Below are positions 36,000-48,132 of a stretch of DNA of 64,000 bases, piece after piece. A model generated the notes under the pieces. It ran no database searches. It was not told the DNA's origin and saw only the letters and a program-made list of their open reading frames with translations. The translations under genes and the position numbers were made by a program. Positions within the stretch are counted from its first letter, which is position 1, and every line of letters begins with the position of its first letter. The DNA comes from Vicugna pacos (Eukaryota > Chordata > Mammalia > Artiodactyla > Camelidae): the NCBI RefSeq assembly GCF_048564905.1, contig NC_132995.1, positions 64,658,639 to 64,722,638 of the forward strand. The letters are read 5' to 3'.

Positions 36000-37580
36000 C
36001 CTTAGTCATCTTTCCTTTCTCTTATTCGTTAGATAGCCTTTAGGACTAGATTGTCAAAGGTTTATTTTGGTTGCAAGACGGAAGCATGCTCGTTAGTTTT
36101 AGGCGTGGGGGTTCCGGCTAGGAGGGTAAGGAAACAGCCCAGGAAGTCTCCTCAGTGGTCACTCCAGATCTGAGTCCTTCCCTGAAGGGGGAAAGGACAG
36201 CAGGCTTTATAAGGATCTTTCAGGACCTACAGTTCTGGAAGCTGAGTAATCCCAGTCAACTCTTCTTTTCTGAAGTCAGAAACCACAGTTCCCTCCTGAC
36301 TTACAAGTCTGCCTCCTGCTTTCCTGTTCTGTAGGAGCGAATTGGGTTGTCTTGTTTCTCATCCACCAGTGAGGACTGCCCTTTTGGACAGTCTCCCTTC
36401 AAGCGTCCTGCTCAGCCACTGGTGCCTCACATGTTCAGCCTATTCATTGCAACCTTTGGCTTAACCACCATCCCTGATCCACTCAAGTGTGGTCCAAATA
36501 GCAGACTGATGAGGGTTAAGTGATGATAATGTTCTATAGAAAGAACTACATGTGGCTGCTTGTCCACAGATCCATGGACCTGCACACAGATATGTGAGGC
36601 ACTGAGAGGTCCGTAGACTGTCAAGTGTAATTTTTTTTTTTTTTTTTTTTAGTTAAGGCGCTTTGAGGCTCTGTCTTTAGAATATTCTAGTGGGAGTTAT
36701 TGCTTTCCTCCTAGAGCTCAGCTAATCTTGGGGGAGCTCTCAATCTCTCCCCACTTGAAGGAGTCTTTCCTCTTCTCAGGATAACACGGCACACCCAGCA
36801 GGGATTCAGGTGATCCCAAACACTTACCAGTCGGTATCAGGGGACCTTCTCTCTGCCTGGACCTCATTCTCTGCAGAGAATGACTAGCCTGTGGCCAGAA
36901 GGACTGAAATGGGAATTGGGAAATTTAGGAGTTTTACAAGGTAGAAAATGAGGTGGTAAAACTAGGTGATGGTGCGCTTAGTTTGAAATTGTGCGATTAT
37001 CTTCCTTCTCAATTTTTAAAGAAGATACTGAAGAAGCTCAGGCTGAACCCCTCAAACGGCTCCCCTCCCTTTCCTCAAGAGAGGTCGTTTTCCAGGGGTC
37101 TGACTAGTGGCCCATTCTTCTAGAGCTTTGATTTTATTTAGGGATTTTACAGAAACCTCACTTTTTTTTCACTAAAACATACTTATTCAACAGAACAGAA
37201 TGTTAAATTTGCATGAATTTTAAAAATAACACATGAAATTTGGTAGTTCTTTTGTATTTGGTGGCCTATGAAATCTTTTTAATAAGTGGAAAACTTTTCC
37301 AAAACACATGCTTACATCTTTCACCCTTGACGTACTAGTACTCTCAGTAAATGGTGCCAAAGAGTGACGAGTCAGCGTTTATAATCTGGAGGAAAGTACC
37401 CCTGAAGCTTGTTTTTATATGAGCAGTGACCGTGCTGTCTCCTTCATCTGACTCATCGTTTATAAAAGTAACGTAGGATTTTCTGGGTGAAAATTCTCGA
37501 AATCATTGATGGGGAGTGTTCCCGTTGTGAACAATTCGTTCCTTAGACCAGTTTGTTCTCCACCGAATTGTCTGCTTCTC
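36000..37580. other. Intronic stretch, no assigned feature
   Basis: Contains a T20 run at 36631-36650. The segment 36060-36420 has long-terminal-repeat-like composition but no recognisable ends, so it is not called. No gene was seen. Confidence 0.35.
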
Positions 37581-37614
37581 TTGTAACAGATGGTTCCCAT
37601 TGTAAGCCTCCTTT

Positions 37615-37765
37615 TGCTCCTCCGTGAGGAGCAGGAAGTGAGTGAGCGAGCCCTGCCTAGCTGGGAGAGCCCTGGAAGGTGTGGAGGGCGGGGGAAGCCC
37701 AGCGCCCGGCGTCCCAGGCCGCCGACCCTGCCAGCTGCCCGGTCGGCTCAGCCCGGCCTTCAGAA
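37615..37765. promoter_or_regulatory. GC/CpG-rich intronic block
   Basis: A short block of about 150 bp with high GC and clustered CpG (GCCCAGCGCCCGGCGTCCCA, GGCCGCCGACCCTGCC, CCCGGTCGGCTCAGCCCGGC) in an AT-rich intron. It lies about 5 kb upstream of the SH3 exon on the VAV3 sense strand. It also includes AGGAAGTGAG, an ETS-type GGAA site. It could be a regulatory element or an alternative start region. The sequence shows only the composition. Confidence 0.3.
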
Positions 37766-38124
37766 CTGGTGGCTGGATCGTAAACTGGTACCAGGAAGGG
37801 CTCAGATATCAACTTAAAGGGGACTTAGTTGGCGAGATGCCAGGCAGCACTTTTCTCACTGCAGTTTCTCAAAAGCAAGCTTGGAAGTGGTGGATGTCGG
37901 TCATGGCGCCTGCTCGTGTGCCCACCAGAATGTGATTCCCAAAACTGTGGAGGACTTGGAAACCACACCTAGGAGACTTGCAGAAAAGACAGAATATATA
38001 TGTTAGGATCCTTGAAGACTTATACCGAAACAGTTCCCTGAAATTTTTGTTACTAGGCAGATTTTGAAAAAGGTCCCACGGGGCAAGAGCCCACGCCGGC
38101 TGCATTGCTGTCTTGGAGTTCACC

Positions 38125-38250
38125 TGCCTGTTCAGCGGGCCGTAGGCTCTTTGAGGGCAGGAAGCCTGCCTTGCTCTGTTCTCAGCCACCGCGGCCAGCC
38201 CTGGCAGAGTGCACGGGACGTTTGAGGAATGAATGAGAATGTTACGCTTG
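38125..38250 (+). mobile_element. L2 LINE 3' end
   Basis: TAGGCTCTTTGAGGGCAGGA, AGCCTGCCTTGCTCTGTTCT, GCCCTGGCAGAGTGCACGGG and TTGAGGAATGAATGAGAATG reproduce the L2 3' UTR theme in order. Confidence 0.75.
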
Positions 38251-38254
38251 TGAT

Positions 38255-41200
38255 CAGTTTCTCGGGGTAAACCAGCCACGTCCTCCGACATCTTGGAGAA
38301 CTAACTATTTCTTCAAGTGGCTGTGTTTACAAATGTAATGGAGCCTGGGAGGTGAAAGGCCCGGCACAGCGCTGGCAGCCCATTGATCTGGTCCACAGCA
38401 CTCTCCTCTAAGTTACTGCCTCAGGGAAGCCCGTTGCATTAGGGGCAGCATGTAAATAGATACTAACCTCTATTGCGGCAGTCACTCTTCTTAGACGCCA
38501 CAGCGGTTGATACAGGTACCATAGGGTAAGTTCATTGAGGGTTTATGTGAAAATTGTCAGTGAAATAGTTTATATCCGGCAAACTTTCTAAGATGATTCT
38601 ACCTAGAATGCATTTTTTTTTAAAAAGCACATTATTAAAAAAACATTTCTTGGCATACTGTCACTCTTAGTGACATTGAATTCAGATCTGAAAGGAAATC
38701 TTACTTCAGATCGCCTTTTAAAAAACACTTCTGTATTGTTTTGGAAAACTCTGGTGTTCCACATAATAAAATTGGCTTCGGTTTTATTCAGCCAGAACCC
38801 CATGACAATTACTAGAGTATAACCATCATTTTAATATTGCTGATTCTCCTCGTTGTTCATTCTTCATGCATCAGGATGACTTGGGGACCTTGTCTGATTT
38901 TAGACTAAGCATAATTGCTACGTGAACAAAAGTTAAAGGGCACACTTGTCCACAACTTACGTATTAAGGACACAGTTAGCTGTACAGCAAAGCACTTGTT
39001 GTAGGGGATAAAACAGGCTGAAATAACTCAACATTTGGCACGAGATCTAATTTTGTCTCAGCCATTTTAATTATATTCCCTTAGTTAAAGATAATTGATT
39101 ATATAAAGTTTTGGGAACTTCTACAGTGACCCCCTCCCATATGTGTTGGAATTACATATGATTATTTTGCATTTACTGTCTGAAGGTGGTTGCAGTTTAA
39201 CTTTTCAGGTTTCGATGAGCAGCCCTGTAACTTAACTGTACCAGCCTGTCCATTGTAAAAGCGGTTCTGGAGCAGAAAGAAACCAAACAACTATTGGGTC
39301 CATATTTACCCAAGAAGAAAAAAGCAGCTTCCTGGGATGAGTTATGAACTTATAACATAATGGAATTTATAAATTTTAATCAGTTTTCAGAGTCACTTTT
39401 AGGTGTTTACTTCCGGTTGGTCAGTGTCAATGAGAGGAAGTAGAGTTCTGCTTTTGTCGTGTTACCCTGTTTTGCATCTCAGCATCCCTTGCAGTATGGA
39501 TCACCAAAGGAAAACATGATTATTTTTAAAATAAGGAACTAGGGAATTTAAGCCTGGATAGATTTTGAAAGGCTAATCTATACAAAGGAGATTTGCCTTC
39601 TTCAGCATAATTCCATATGGAAGGAGGCAGGCAGTGGATAGAAGTTACCCAGAGAGAGTTTTGAGTAAGCTTCAGTTTTGAGTAAGCAACAAGGACTGAG
39701 TTGTCATAGGGACATGTAGGGAGTGTCCTGTCCTGCACATTTTTAAACAGAGGTTAGAACCTGTCAAGGGATATCCTGTAAGGGGAGAAGAAAACTTATA
39801 CTAAATCAACGCTAAATGGCTATTCGAAATAAGAGCGTCTGTAAATCTAATTTCTGCTCCATTCTGAGTCTCATTTGTGAGGTGTGCACCCCTGCTGTGG
39901 CAGTAGATTGTGTCAGCAGTGATCCTGAGGGCTGAAGATTAACCCACTGCCTCTCTCCTTATTTTCATTGCATTTTTATCCATCAGTTAATGTGATTGTG
40001 TTTGCCTTCTTAGCAGTGTTATTGTGTCTTTTTTTTTTTAATAAAAGAAAGGACTATAAAGGGGCCTTTTGGAAAGCAACCATTCATCCCACCAGCACTG
40101 TATAGCTCCTACCATATGCAAGCATCAGAGGCACGGGGCACAGCGTCAGAATTCATCGTGTCGCTGAGCCGTTGCTTCATCCCTCTTGTCCTCTGGCCTC
40201 TGTAGCCCTCAGTCTTGAGGACGGATCATCCTGAAATGGGGCATGCTGACCAATCAGAAGTAACAGCCAAAGGTGATCCTAACAAATGACAAAAAAATAG
40301 AAATTCCATTCTGTTATAAACTCACACCTCTTTCCACAAAAAGGTGTACGGGTCAAATAAACGTTGTATTTTACAAATCATTTTTGACTGAATTCAGATT
40401 AGTAGCATTGCTCTTTTGACCATTACCTGGGCTCAACCATAATTCGTGGCAAGGGTCAGAGAGGTTTTGTTTTAGGAATGAGATCAGCAACACACCCTAG
40501 GCGAGTGTGCTGCCAGGTCAGCTTCCCAAGTGAAGCTCGTCAGCAAGAAGAAAGTCACAGCAGGAAATACAGAGTCAATGAAAAAAATCAGGAATCAACA
40601 AGGCTATGAGAACCAAGTCCACCAGTCCGAAGACTGCTTAGTCCAGAGTAAATCCTAAGACTGCCATGTAGGTCTCATTTCTTGACCAAAGGAGATTAAC
40701 ATAGGTACCGTTTTTAGTTTTAAATATTACAGTTTTACTAGGTCCCGTGTTACGGGCATCCTAGTCAGTCGAAAAAGATAGATAAGGCAGCATTGCTCCG
40801 CCCCGACACCTCTCAGCCTTCGTGGCCTGGGCCGTTCTGTATTTTAGTCCCTAATCTGTATTTGGGGGTGAAATGTCATCCAGCTTAATTTTTCTTCCCG
40901 ATGCTCTATGCATTTTCCAGTCACTTCCTCCTGGGAGTGACTAACTCGGGCGTGTCAGCAGCCAGAGAGCTCCTGTTCCTGCCGTCTGTCACGTGGCGCT
41001 GCTTCTGTCTGTCCCTGTGGGTCTCGGCTGCAGACCCGAGTGCAGTGAGGCCGGGGCCCTGCTGAGCACTCACCTGGCCCCAGGAGTTAAGGCCACATCA
41101 GCTCTTTCAGGTTCACAAACTCCTCTTTCCTGACTTCAGCCTTTATTTAAAAGTTGACGTCAAAACAAAATTATCAAGGGAGCCTGCTGAGCAGAATGCT

Positions 41201-42800
41201 TTCCTGGCTCTAGAAGTGCTGAGTAAAACCAGGGCTGACTGCCTCGCTGGAGTAGCTGCCGTGCCAGCCGGGCTCACTTCTGAAATTCCACCGTAGAGCG
41301 TGTCCTCGTCCGTATGGTGAGCTTCTCCGTCAGTTGTCGTGTGCACAGGAGACTGAGGTTTCTTTTTAAATTAACAGCATCTCAATAGAAAGTGTAAAAG
41401 AAGCTTTCTCTACTCAAGGCGCCTGCGGTGTGTTAAGTAAGAGAGCAACAAGCACTTGAGTGAGAAGAGTGTTGTTTTTGGAGGAGACAGAGTCCACTGT
41501 GTGTGCAAGCGCTCCCTGGCAGATGTGGATCAAAGCCATCGCTCCGGGGTCCCGCAGCACAAGAACTGAAGCCAAGGGGAGATGCAGCAACGCCGTAACA
41601 GGCCTCGGCGATTCCCGCACTTGAATTGGGGTGAAGGGCCCGGGGCTTTTCAGCCCTTCTGCCTCCTGATTGACCGGGTTGATGAAGTGCTGACTTAAGG
41701 CGGCAGCCTTGCTGGGTAGAGGCCACGCTTGTTTTCTGCCCTCTCGGGGGCTCACTGAGAAAGGATTTTGGGGACGTTATGCAGCTGTTTGCTGGAGCAT
41801 CTCCTGTAGATATCGAGGTCCTTTCCAGGTGACTTGGACGTGGAGACCTGAATGACCGCCATTCCTCCTCCCCTATTTAGGGCAGCATTTCCGGCCGGTT
41901 ACAGCTTCACTGGGTTCAGTCTAGATTAGAGCAAAAAGTCTTGAAGTGGAATAAGCAAGGGCTTAAGTCTGTAAATGTGCAACACGTATCATGTTCACGA
42001 GCGGCGTCTCTCGTGGGAGGGAGCATTTTGACCTCCAAGTGAGAAGGCGGCCCTGAGGGTGTCCGTTTGCGAGCGGTACTGATGCGGTCAGTCCCGCGTG
42101 CAGGCGGGGCATTGTTCTCAAAGGTGAAACAGGGACCCCAGGCCTTCACTGCGAAATACAGCAGAAAGGCCCGGCTCTGTATTGCCAGCAGGGCGACGCT
42201 GCAGGCTTCCTTCCACATGCTCCCTTTGTTGGGTCTGCTCTGCAAGCCTAAATTTGAGCCTGAAGAATTTCCCCACACAGATCTCTGAAGTGTTGCGGTG
42301 GCACACCCATCACCTTTTTGCTTTTGAATTACAAGGCTAATCTGAAGATATGAGCCTGACACTGGACGGTGGGGTCCCTGCACGGGAAGGGTGAGCCTCC
42401 TCAGTGATGAGATCAGCCTACGCCCCAGAGGAAAGTAACAGGCAGACAGGGTAGAGTCGATGAAAAAACTGATTCTTTTCCATTAAACTGTACGTGATGT
42501 ATTCTTTTTTATGAAGCAGGCATCAGCTGAAAGAGAAATATTTTTCAACTATGGAGAGATTGATGGTGCGGGAGAGGAAGAGTATGTAAGGGATCGGGGA
42601 TAAATATGTGTCTTACTCCGTTACCACTTCAAACAAGGAGAAAGCTGAAAAGCGTTCCATTGTAGTTACTTCAGATGTTTACTTAGACTTGGTGCTATTA
42701 AAACGTTTTAATGTTCATCATGGCTATGTTTTTTTTTTTTAAGTACATTTGGACTTCACACTTTATTATTTTCTCAGTTCTCAAAGTTGTGTTGCTTATT
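38255..42800. other. Intronic stretch before the SH3 exon
   Basis: Mixed composition. 40900-42400 is richer in GC and CpG than the surroundings. Several open frames on the minus strand (for example 41414-41755 and 41916-42383) overlap one another in different frames, a pattern expected from GC-rich noncoding DNA. No repeat family was recognised apart from a weak old LINE-like trace near 40080-40150. Confidence 0.4.
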
Positions 42801-42805
42801 TTCAG

Positions 42806-42942
42806 GTTTACCAAAGATGCAGGTCATTAGGAACTATACTGGAACGCCACCCCCTGCTCTTCACGAAGGGCCCCCGCTGCACATCCAGGCAGGAGACACG
42901 GTTGAACTCCTGCAAGGGGATGCGCACAGTCTGTTTTGGCAG
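42806..42942 (+). CDS. VAV3: VAV3 coding exon, first part of N-terminal SH3 domain (137 nt)
   Basis: Internal coding exon of VAV3. With the G carried over from the previous exon it begins GLPKMQVIRNYTGTPPPAL, runs through the acidic stretch GDTVELLQGDAH, and ends SLFWQ. This is the start of the first SH3 domain: first beta strand, RT loop with the Pro-rich TPPPAL, the ALHEGPPL segment and the diverging turn, ending at the Trp that normally lines the ligand groove. The remaining strand (GRN…GFFPSD) must come from the next exon, which is not in the window. The acceptor is TTATTTTCAG/GT and the donor CAG/GTACTG at 42943. It starts after codon base 1 and ends in phase 0 (2 + 45 x 3 = 137). Compared with the human protein as I recall it, there are a few conservative changes (Ser to Thr, Gln-Leu to His-Ile, Lys to Gln). 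The frame is open throughout. Confidence 0.95.
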
Positions 42943-43729
42943 GTACTGTCCATGTTACGTTTTTTTTTTTTATTTAACGGATGATTTGTTGCCCCTTAAA
43001 GAATAAAGCCCTTGTCTTTAAATACGTGGTGTGGGGAAAAGTAGTTTTCAGTTAACCATCCTCATATTTTACCAACGCAAAAGTGGCAATGAGTGTTAGA
43101 ACACTGAAGAAAATCGTGTCTGCGCTGTGAATCGGAATTACCAATTATATTAAAAATTCATACTATCCCAGAGTATTTTTTCCAAACCTGGGACCTTGGA
43201 TTTGGCCTAATTTGCATGGCTTTAACACACTAACCCTTGACTTCAGGGCACTACCTCATGAGCTTGCCTGCGGCCATTTCTGGCCACACTTGATTTGTGC
43301 CTCCCACGGTAACACCTCAAGTTCTCAGACGTGCTCTGGGCGTTGTCTATGAAATAAATGAAACGCCAAAAGCAAGTGAGCATGTTGATGTTTGCTGGTG
43401 ATGAAACCTCTCTCGTCCCGTTAGCCTGTGTTTGGTTCAAGGATTGGGTTAACCAAGGTAAATATGGTATGGTGTAGAGACTTGAGAAAGCTGGATGGTA
43501 GAACATTGAAGTTTATTAAATTATTCTGTATTTTCATGTGTATGTTAGAAATATTTCCCAACAAACTTAAAAGAGTGTTGAAAATCTGTCGTGTGTTGAG
43601 AGAAAAAGGGTGGGAACAACAGGAAGAGTGAAATTTCCTAGGGCTAAAGAGAGCAGGAGAGGACTGGGGGGGAGTAACCCGCTGTGCACCCATGTAAACG
43701 ACAGCTCTTTTGCTTGCGCAAAGCGATTT

Positions 43730-44275
43730 TCTTGCCCACCATCTTGTTATAGACGAATGCTCCTAAGTTGAACCTGTAGCTCCAACCACACTGGCTTTTC
43801 CAAAGCTCCACCATTCATTCTTCTTAAGCATCCTATTCCTCTCATACCTCATCCATCCCTAAAAAGAGAGAGAATGGCCGACTTAAACTCTACCAACTCC
43901 TCAGTCCATTCCTGCATCTCCCAGTCCAGCCACAGATCATACCTACGTGTGTGCTTCCCCTTATTCAAGTCATCTTTTTCTTGGCTTTTCCATCCCACCA
44001 TTTCATCAGTTGGCTCCAGACCCCCTACATTTTCAATCTCACTGTCTCTTTCTCTCATCTCAAAACACAGATAACTCAACGTTGTGTCTGTCTGTGTGGG
44101 TCTCCCGCTTCCTTGCTCTTGCTCCTCCACTCCCTCCCCCGGTCCCACAGCTAAGCTTCCTGGGAGACTTGTCTACACTCAGTCGCTGCCTCCTTATGCC
44201 CTGTTCATACTGCAGTCTCCTGCAGAAACCCCTCCTCCTCGGATTACCAATGCCTCTTAAAAATAAAAAAAAAAC
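43730..44275. other. Pyrimidine-rich intronic segment, old repeat suspected
   Basis: C/T-rich on the + strand (CTCCACTCCCTCCCCCGGTC, TCTCCTGCAGAAACCCCTCC), with text like that of old LINE bodies. It ends in an A-rich run (44262-44280) directly before the L1 complex. I cannot name the family. Confidence 0.3.
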
Positions 44276-44628
44276 AAAACACCTTTGAGACACACGATCA
44301 ACCACACATATTTGAAGTGCAGTGACATTTCACACGTTTTGACAAATGTGTGTGTAAGTGGAAGCATTGCTGCAATCAAGATGATAAAATCAGCCCCTGG
44401 GTTTTGCGAGCCCCTTTGTAAGCTCCCTCTCATGCCCCTGCTTGCTGCCCTTCCCCACGCCCCAGGCAGCGCTCTGCTGCTTTCAGACTGAGCTTGCATT
44501 TCTCAGAATTTTGTATCGTACATCACCTAGTAGTGTGTATTCCTTTTTGTATGGCTTCTTTCACGTAACATAATTATCTTGAGATTAATCCATGTTGCTT
44601 TGTGTAACCATAGTTCTATGCTATTTTT

Positions 44629-45235
44629 TAAACCACTTTGTTGAGGTATGATTGACATCCAAAAAGCTGTGCGTGTTTGATGTATACAGCTGGATGAGTT
44701 CGGAGCTAAGTGTATATATCTTTGAAACTATCATCACAATTTATACCATAGACATATCTATCCCTTCTAGAAGTTTCCTCCCATCCTCCTTTTTATTTTA
44801 TTTTATTCTCTTTTTCTTTTCTTTTATTTTTGTGATTAACAACATTCAACATAAGCTCTACCCTCTTGGAAAAATTTTAAGTGTATAACGCAGCATTACT
44901 GAACTGTAGGCTCTACACAGCAGATCTCTAGGACTCATTCATCTTTAATAACTGAAACTTGTACCCTCTGACTGCTACCTCCCCCATTTCCCTCTTCCCC
45001 CTGCCCCTGGAGACCCCCATTCTCCTCTCGGCTTCTATGAGTTTGGCTAGTTTAGATTCCTCATTTTTGTACAGCCGAGACTTAGAAGCAACCTAAACAT
45101 CTATCAATGGACGAATGGATAAATCAAGAAAGTATGGTGTACAACATAATGGAATACTATTCAGACTTAGAAAAGAAGGAAATCCTGTCATTTGCAAAAA
45201 ACATGAAAGAACTTGGAGGACATAATGCTAAGAGA
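44629..45235 (-). mobile_element. L1 insertion with 5' inversion, nested in the older L1
   Basis: From 44629 to about 45074 is antisense L1 3' UTR (ACTTTGTTGAGGTATGATTG, AACATTCAACATAAGCTCTA, CCCTCTTCCCCCTGCCCCTG). From about 45075 to 45235 the direction flips to sense L1 ORF2-end text (CTTAGAAGCAACCTAAACAT, ATCAATGGACGAATGGATAA, ACATAATGGAATACTATTCA, GGAGGACATAATGCTAAGAG). For a minus-strand insertion this is the expected layout of a twin-primed 5' inversion. Flanking AGTTCTATGCTATTTTT (44612-44628) and AGTTCTTTCTTCTTATT (45236-45252) look like a decayed target duplication, and the older L1 continues across the gap. Confidence 0.75.
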
Positions 45236-47578
45236 AGTTCTTTCTTCTTATTGCCAATCAGTATTCCAGGTAGAGACCTAGCACGGTTTATTTATCCATT
45301 AGCCTGTTTATGGGCTATCAGGTTATTACAGTTTGGGGCTGTTACGAATACACGTGTGTGAACATTTAAATATAAATCTTTGTATAGCAATACTTTCATT
45401 TTCTTTAGCTAAATACTGAAAGGGGAATGGGTAGATCAGAAGTAGATGTATGTTTAATTTTTTGAGAGACTACCAAACTGTTTTTCTAAGTGATTTTACC
45501 GTGTTACAGTTCTGCCAGTTCTAAGTGCTGCGTGTCCTCAGCAACACTGGGTGTGGTCAGTCTTCTTGCGTTTATCAGTTCCATCAGGTGTAAAGTGGTG
45601 CCTCATCGTGGCTCTGATTTACATTGTCCTAATGACTAATGACATTGAGCATCTTCTCCTGTGCTTGTTTACCATTTATATACCTTCACTGATGAAGTGC
45701 TTGTTCAGATATTTTGTCAAAATTTTTAATGGGTTGTTTTCTTATTACTGAGTTTTGAGAATCTCTTACATATTTTGGGTACAAGTCCTTGATAAATTAT
45801 ATTATTTCCGTATATTTTCTCCTGGCCTGTGGCTTGCCTTTTTATTGTCTTGATTATGTGATACCTAGAGCCGAAGTGTTTACTTTTGATGTCGTTCAGT
45901 TTGTTAATTTTTTCCTTTGGGAATAACACTGACATTGTATCTAAGAAATCTGTGCTTTCCCCAAGGCAAGAAAACTGTGTTTTCTTTTAGAATGTTTATA
46001 GTTTTAGGTTTTACATTTAGGCTTATGATCCATTTTGTGTTGTTTTTTTATATATGGCAAGAATTACTCTCTTGCTTATGGGTTTCAGTGTGTGTTCCAG
46101 CACTGTTTATTGCAAACTCTCTCTCTATCGGATTGCCTTTGCACTTTGTAGAAAATAATCTGTTCGTATATGTGTAGGTCTGTTTCTGGATCCTTTTTTC
46201 TACTGATCTCTCTCAATTTGATGCTATTTTGATTATTGCAGCTAAAAGTAAGTCTTGAAATCAGTTAGTGTTAGTCCTCCACATTTTTTTTCCCCCAGAG
46301 ATGTTTTGGCTATTTTAGGTGCTTATTAGCATTTCTTATGAAATTTAGAGTATCTCGGCAATTTCACTAATAAAAGCTTGCTGGAATTTTGATTGGGACT
46401 GTGTTGAATTTAAATCAATACGGGAGAACTGACATTTTAACAACATTGAGTCTTCTGACTACTGAACACGGTGTATCTCTGCATGCATTTAGGTCTTTAA
46501 ATTCTCAGCAACGTTCTGCCATTGTCAGGGTGGAAGACATGCACACCCTTTGTCGTATTTATCTATGGTTATTTCATGTTTCATTTTGATGCTACTGTAA
46601 ATAGTAGTTTCAGAATTTCAATTTTAAATGTTTATTGCTAGTATGTAGAAATATAATTGATTTTTGTTAATGTATCATTTACCCTAAAATCTTGTTGAAT
46701 TCACATATTAGTTCTTGTAGCTTTTTTCTATAGATCGCAGCAGATTTTTGATATAGACAGTCGTGCTGTGAGTGAGTAAGCCTTATTTTACTTCTTCCTT
46801 TGCAATCTGGGTGCCTTCTATGTTCTGTCTTTTTGTTGCCTTGTGACAATGGCCAGCACCGCCATTAAAATGTCGAATGGAGGTGGTAAAAGAGTACATT
46901 CTTGCTTTATTCTTGATCGTAGGGGGAAAGCATTAAGTCTTCTACCATCAAGTATGATGTTCTCTGTAGTTTTTCGTAAACACCCTTTATCAAGTTGAGG
47001 ACATTCTCTTCTAGTCCCAGTTCGTTGAAAGTCTTTGTCAGTAATGCATGTTGAGTTTTGTCAAGTGTTCTTTCTGCATCAGTTGAAGTGATTTTGTGAT
47101 TCTTATTTTTAATTTGTTAATATGGTGAATTGCATTGGTTTTCAGATGCTAAACTAACCTTACTTCCCTGAGATAAATCCCAGTTGGTAATGATAAAGTG
47201 TCCTTTTTGTTCTTGTTGTTTTATTATTATTTTTTGTAATGTCTTTGTCTGGGTTTGGTAATAGTTTAATACTCAAAGAATGAACTGGATATTACTCCCT
47301 TCTCTTAAATTTTCTGAAAGAACTGGCTTTGTTATTTCTTTCTGGAGTGATTTGTAGAATTTACCAGTGATGCTGTTCTAGGCCTGGAGTTTCCTTTGTA
47401 GGAGAACTTATTTAAAGTATAAATTCAACTTCCTTAGTAAGTGTGTGGCTATCCAGTTTATCTGTTTCTTGCTGAGTGAGCTTTGGTAGTTTGTGTGTGG
47501 AATCTGTTGTGTCATCTCTCTCATTTCTGGCCTTGGTAATTTGTGTCTTCTCTTTTTCCTTTCTGGTCAATCTAACTA

Positions 47579-48022
47579 TAGGCGTACCTAGGAATTATTG
47601 TGGGTTTGGTTCCAGACCACTGCCATAAAGCAAATCACATAAATTTTTTAGTTTCCCAGTGCTTACACTAACTTACACTAACTGTGGTCTACCGAGTGTG
47701 CAATAGCATAATGCCTAAAAAATACACATGCCTTAATTAAAAAATACTTTATTGCTAAAAAGTGCTAACCATCATCCGAGCCTTCGGTGAGTCATAGTAG
47801 TAACATTGAAGATCACAGACCACCGTAAGACATAGAATAATAACGAAAAAGTTTGAAATATTGAGAGAATAACAAAATGTGACTCAGAGACATGAACTGT
47901 TGGCAAAAATGGTGTTGAAAGACTTGTTCGACACAGGGTTGCCACAAAAACTTCCATTTGTGAAGAATGTGTTATCTGCAAAGCACAATAAAGGGAAGTG
48001 CAGTGAAGATGAGGTAGGCCTG
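47579..48022 (+). mobile_element. Internally deleted Tigger1-like DNA transposon
   Basis: Both ends of Tigger1 are present. The left is TAGGCGTACCTAGGAATTAT, TGTGGGTTTGGTTCCAGACC and ACTGCCATAAAGCAAATCAC. The right is ACAGGGTTGCCACAAAAACT, TCTGCAAAGCACAATAAAGG and GATGAGGTAGGCCTG. The middle jumps from CATCCGAGCCTTCGGTGAGT directly to AGTAACATTGAAGATCACAG, so the whole transposase gene is missing: 444 bp against roughly 2.4 kb for full-length Tigger1. TA (47577-47578) and TG (48023-48024) fit a TA target duplication. The older antisense L1 reads across the site. A short open frame on the minus strand is not a transposase. Confidence 0.9.
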
Positions 48023-48132
48023 TGACTGTTACGGGTTTTATTGATCTTTTCATAGAACCAGCATTTGGTTTCACTGGTTCTCTCTATTGTTTTTCTCTTT
48101 CCCATTTCATTGATTTCTGCTCTGGTCTGGTT

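Larger units (their letters stand above)
1376..42805 (+). other. VAV3: VAV3 intron between linker exon and SH3 exon (41,430 bp)
   Basis: The boundaries are set by the donor GTGTGT at 1376 and the acceptor TTATTTTCAG ending at 42805. The two flanking exons encode contiguous VAV3 protein (…QVDP-G-LPKMQ…), so no coding exon is missing between them in the main transcript. The intron is filled with MIR, L2, L1, Tigger-type DNA elements, one camelid SINE and one solo ERVL LTR, listed separately. Human VAV3 also makes a short SH3-SH2-SH3 form from an internal start. Its first exon could lie in or near this intron, but I could not identify it. Confidence 0.9.

Noticed and set aside
36060-36420. Possible LTR
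   Set aside because: The composition is suggestive, but I could not find terminal TG/CA ends, a duplication or a recognised family, so it is not called.
41414-42383. Minus-strand gene (113- and 155-codon frames)
   Set aside because: Several frames overlap in different phases on both strands, as expected in CpG-containing noncoding DNA. No family was recognised.
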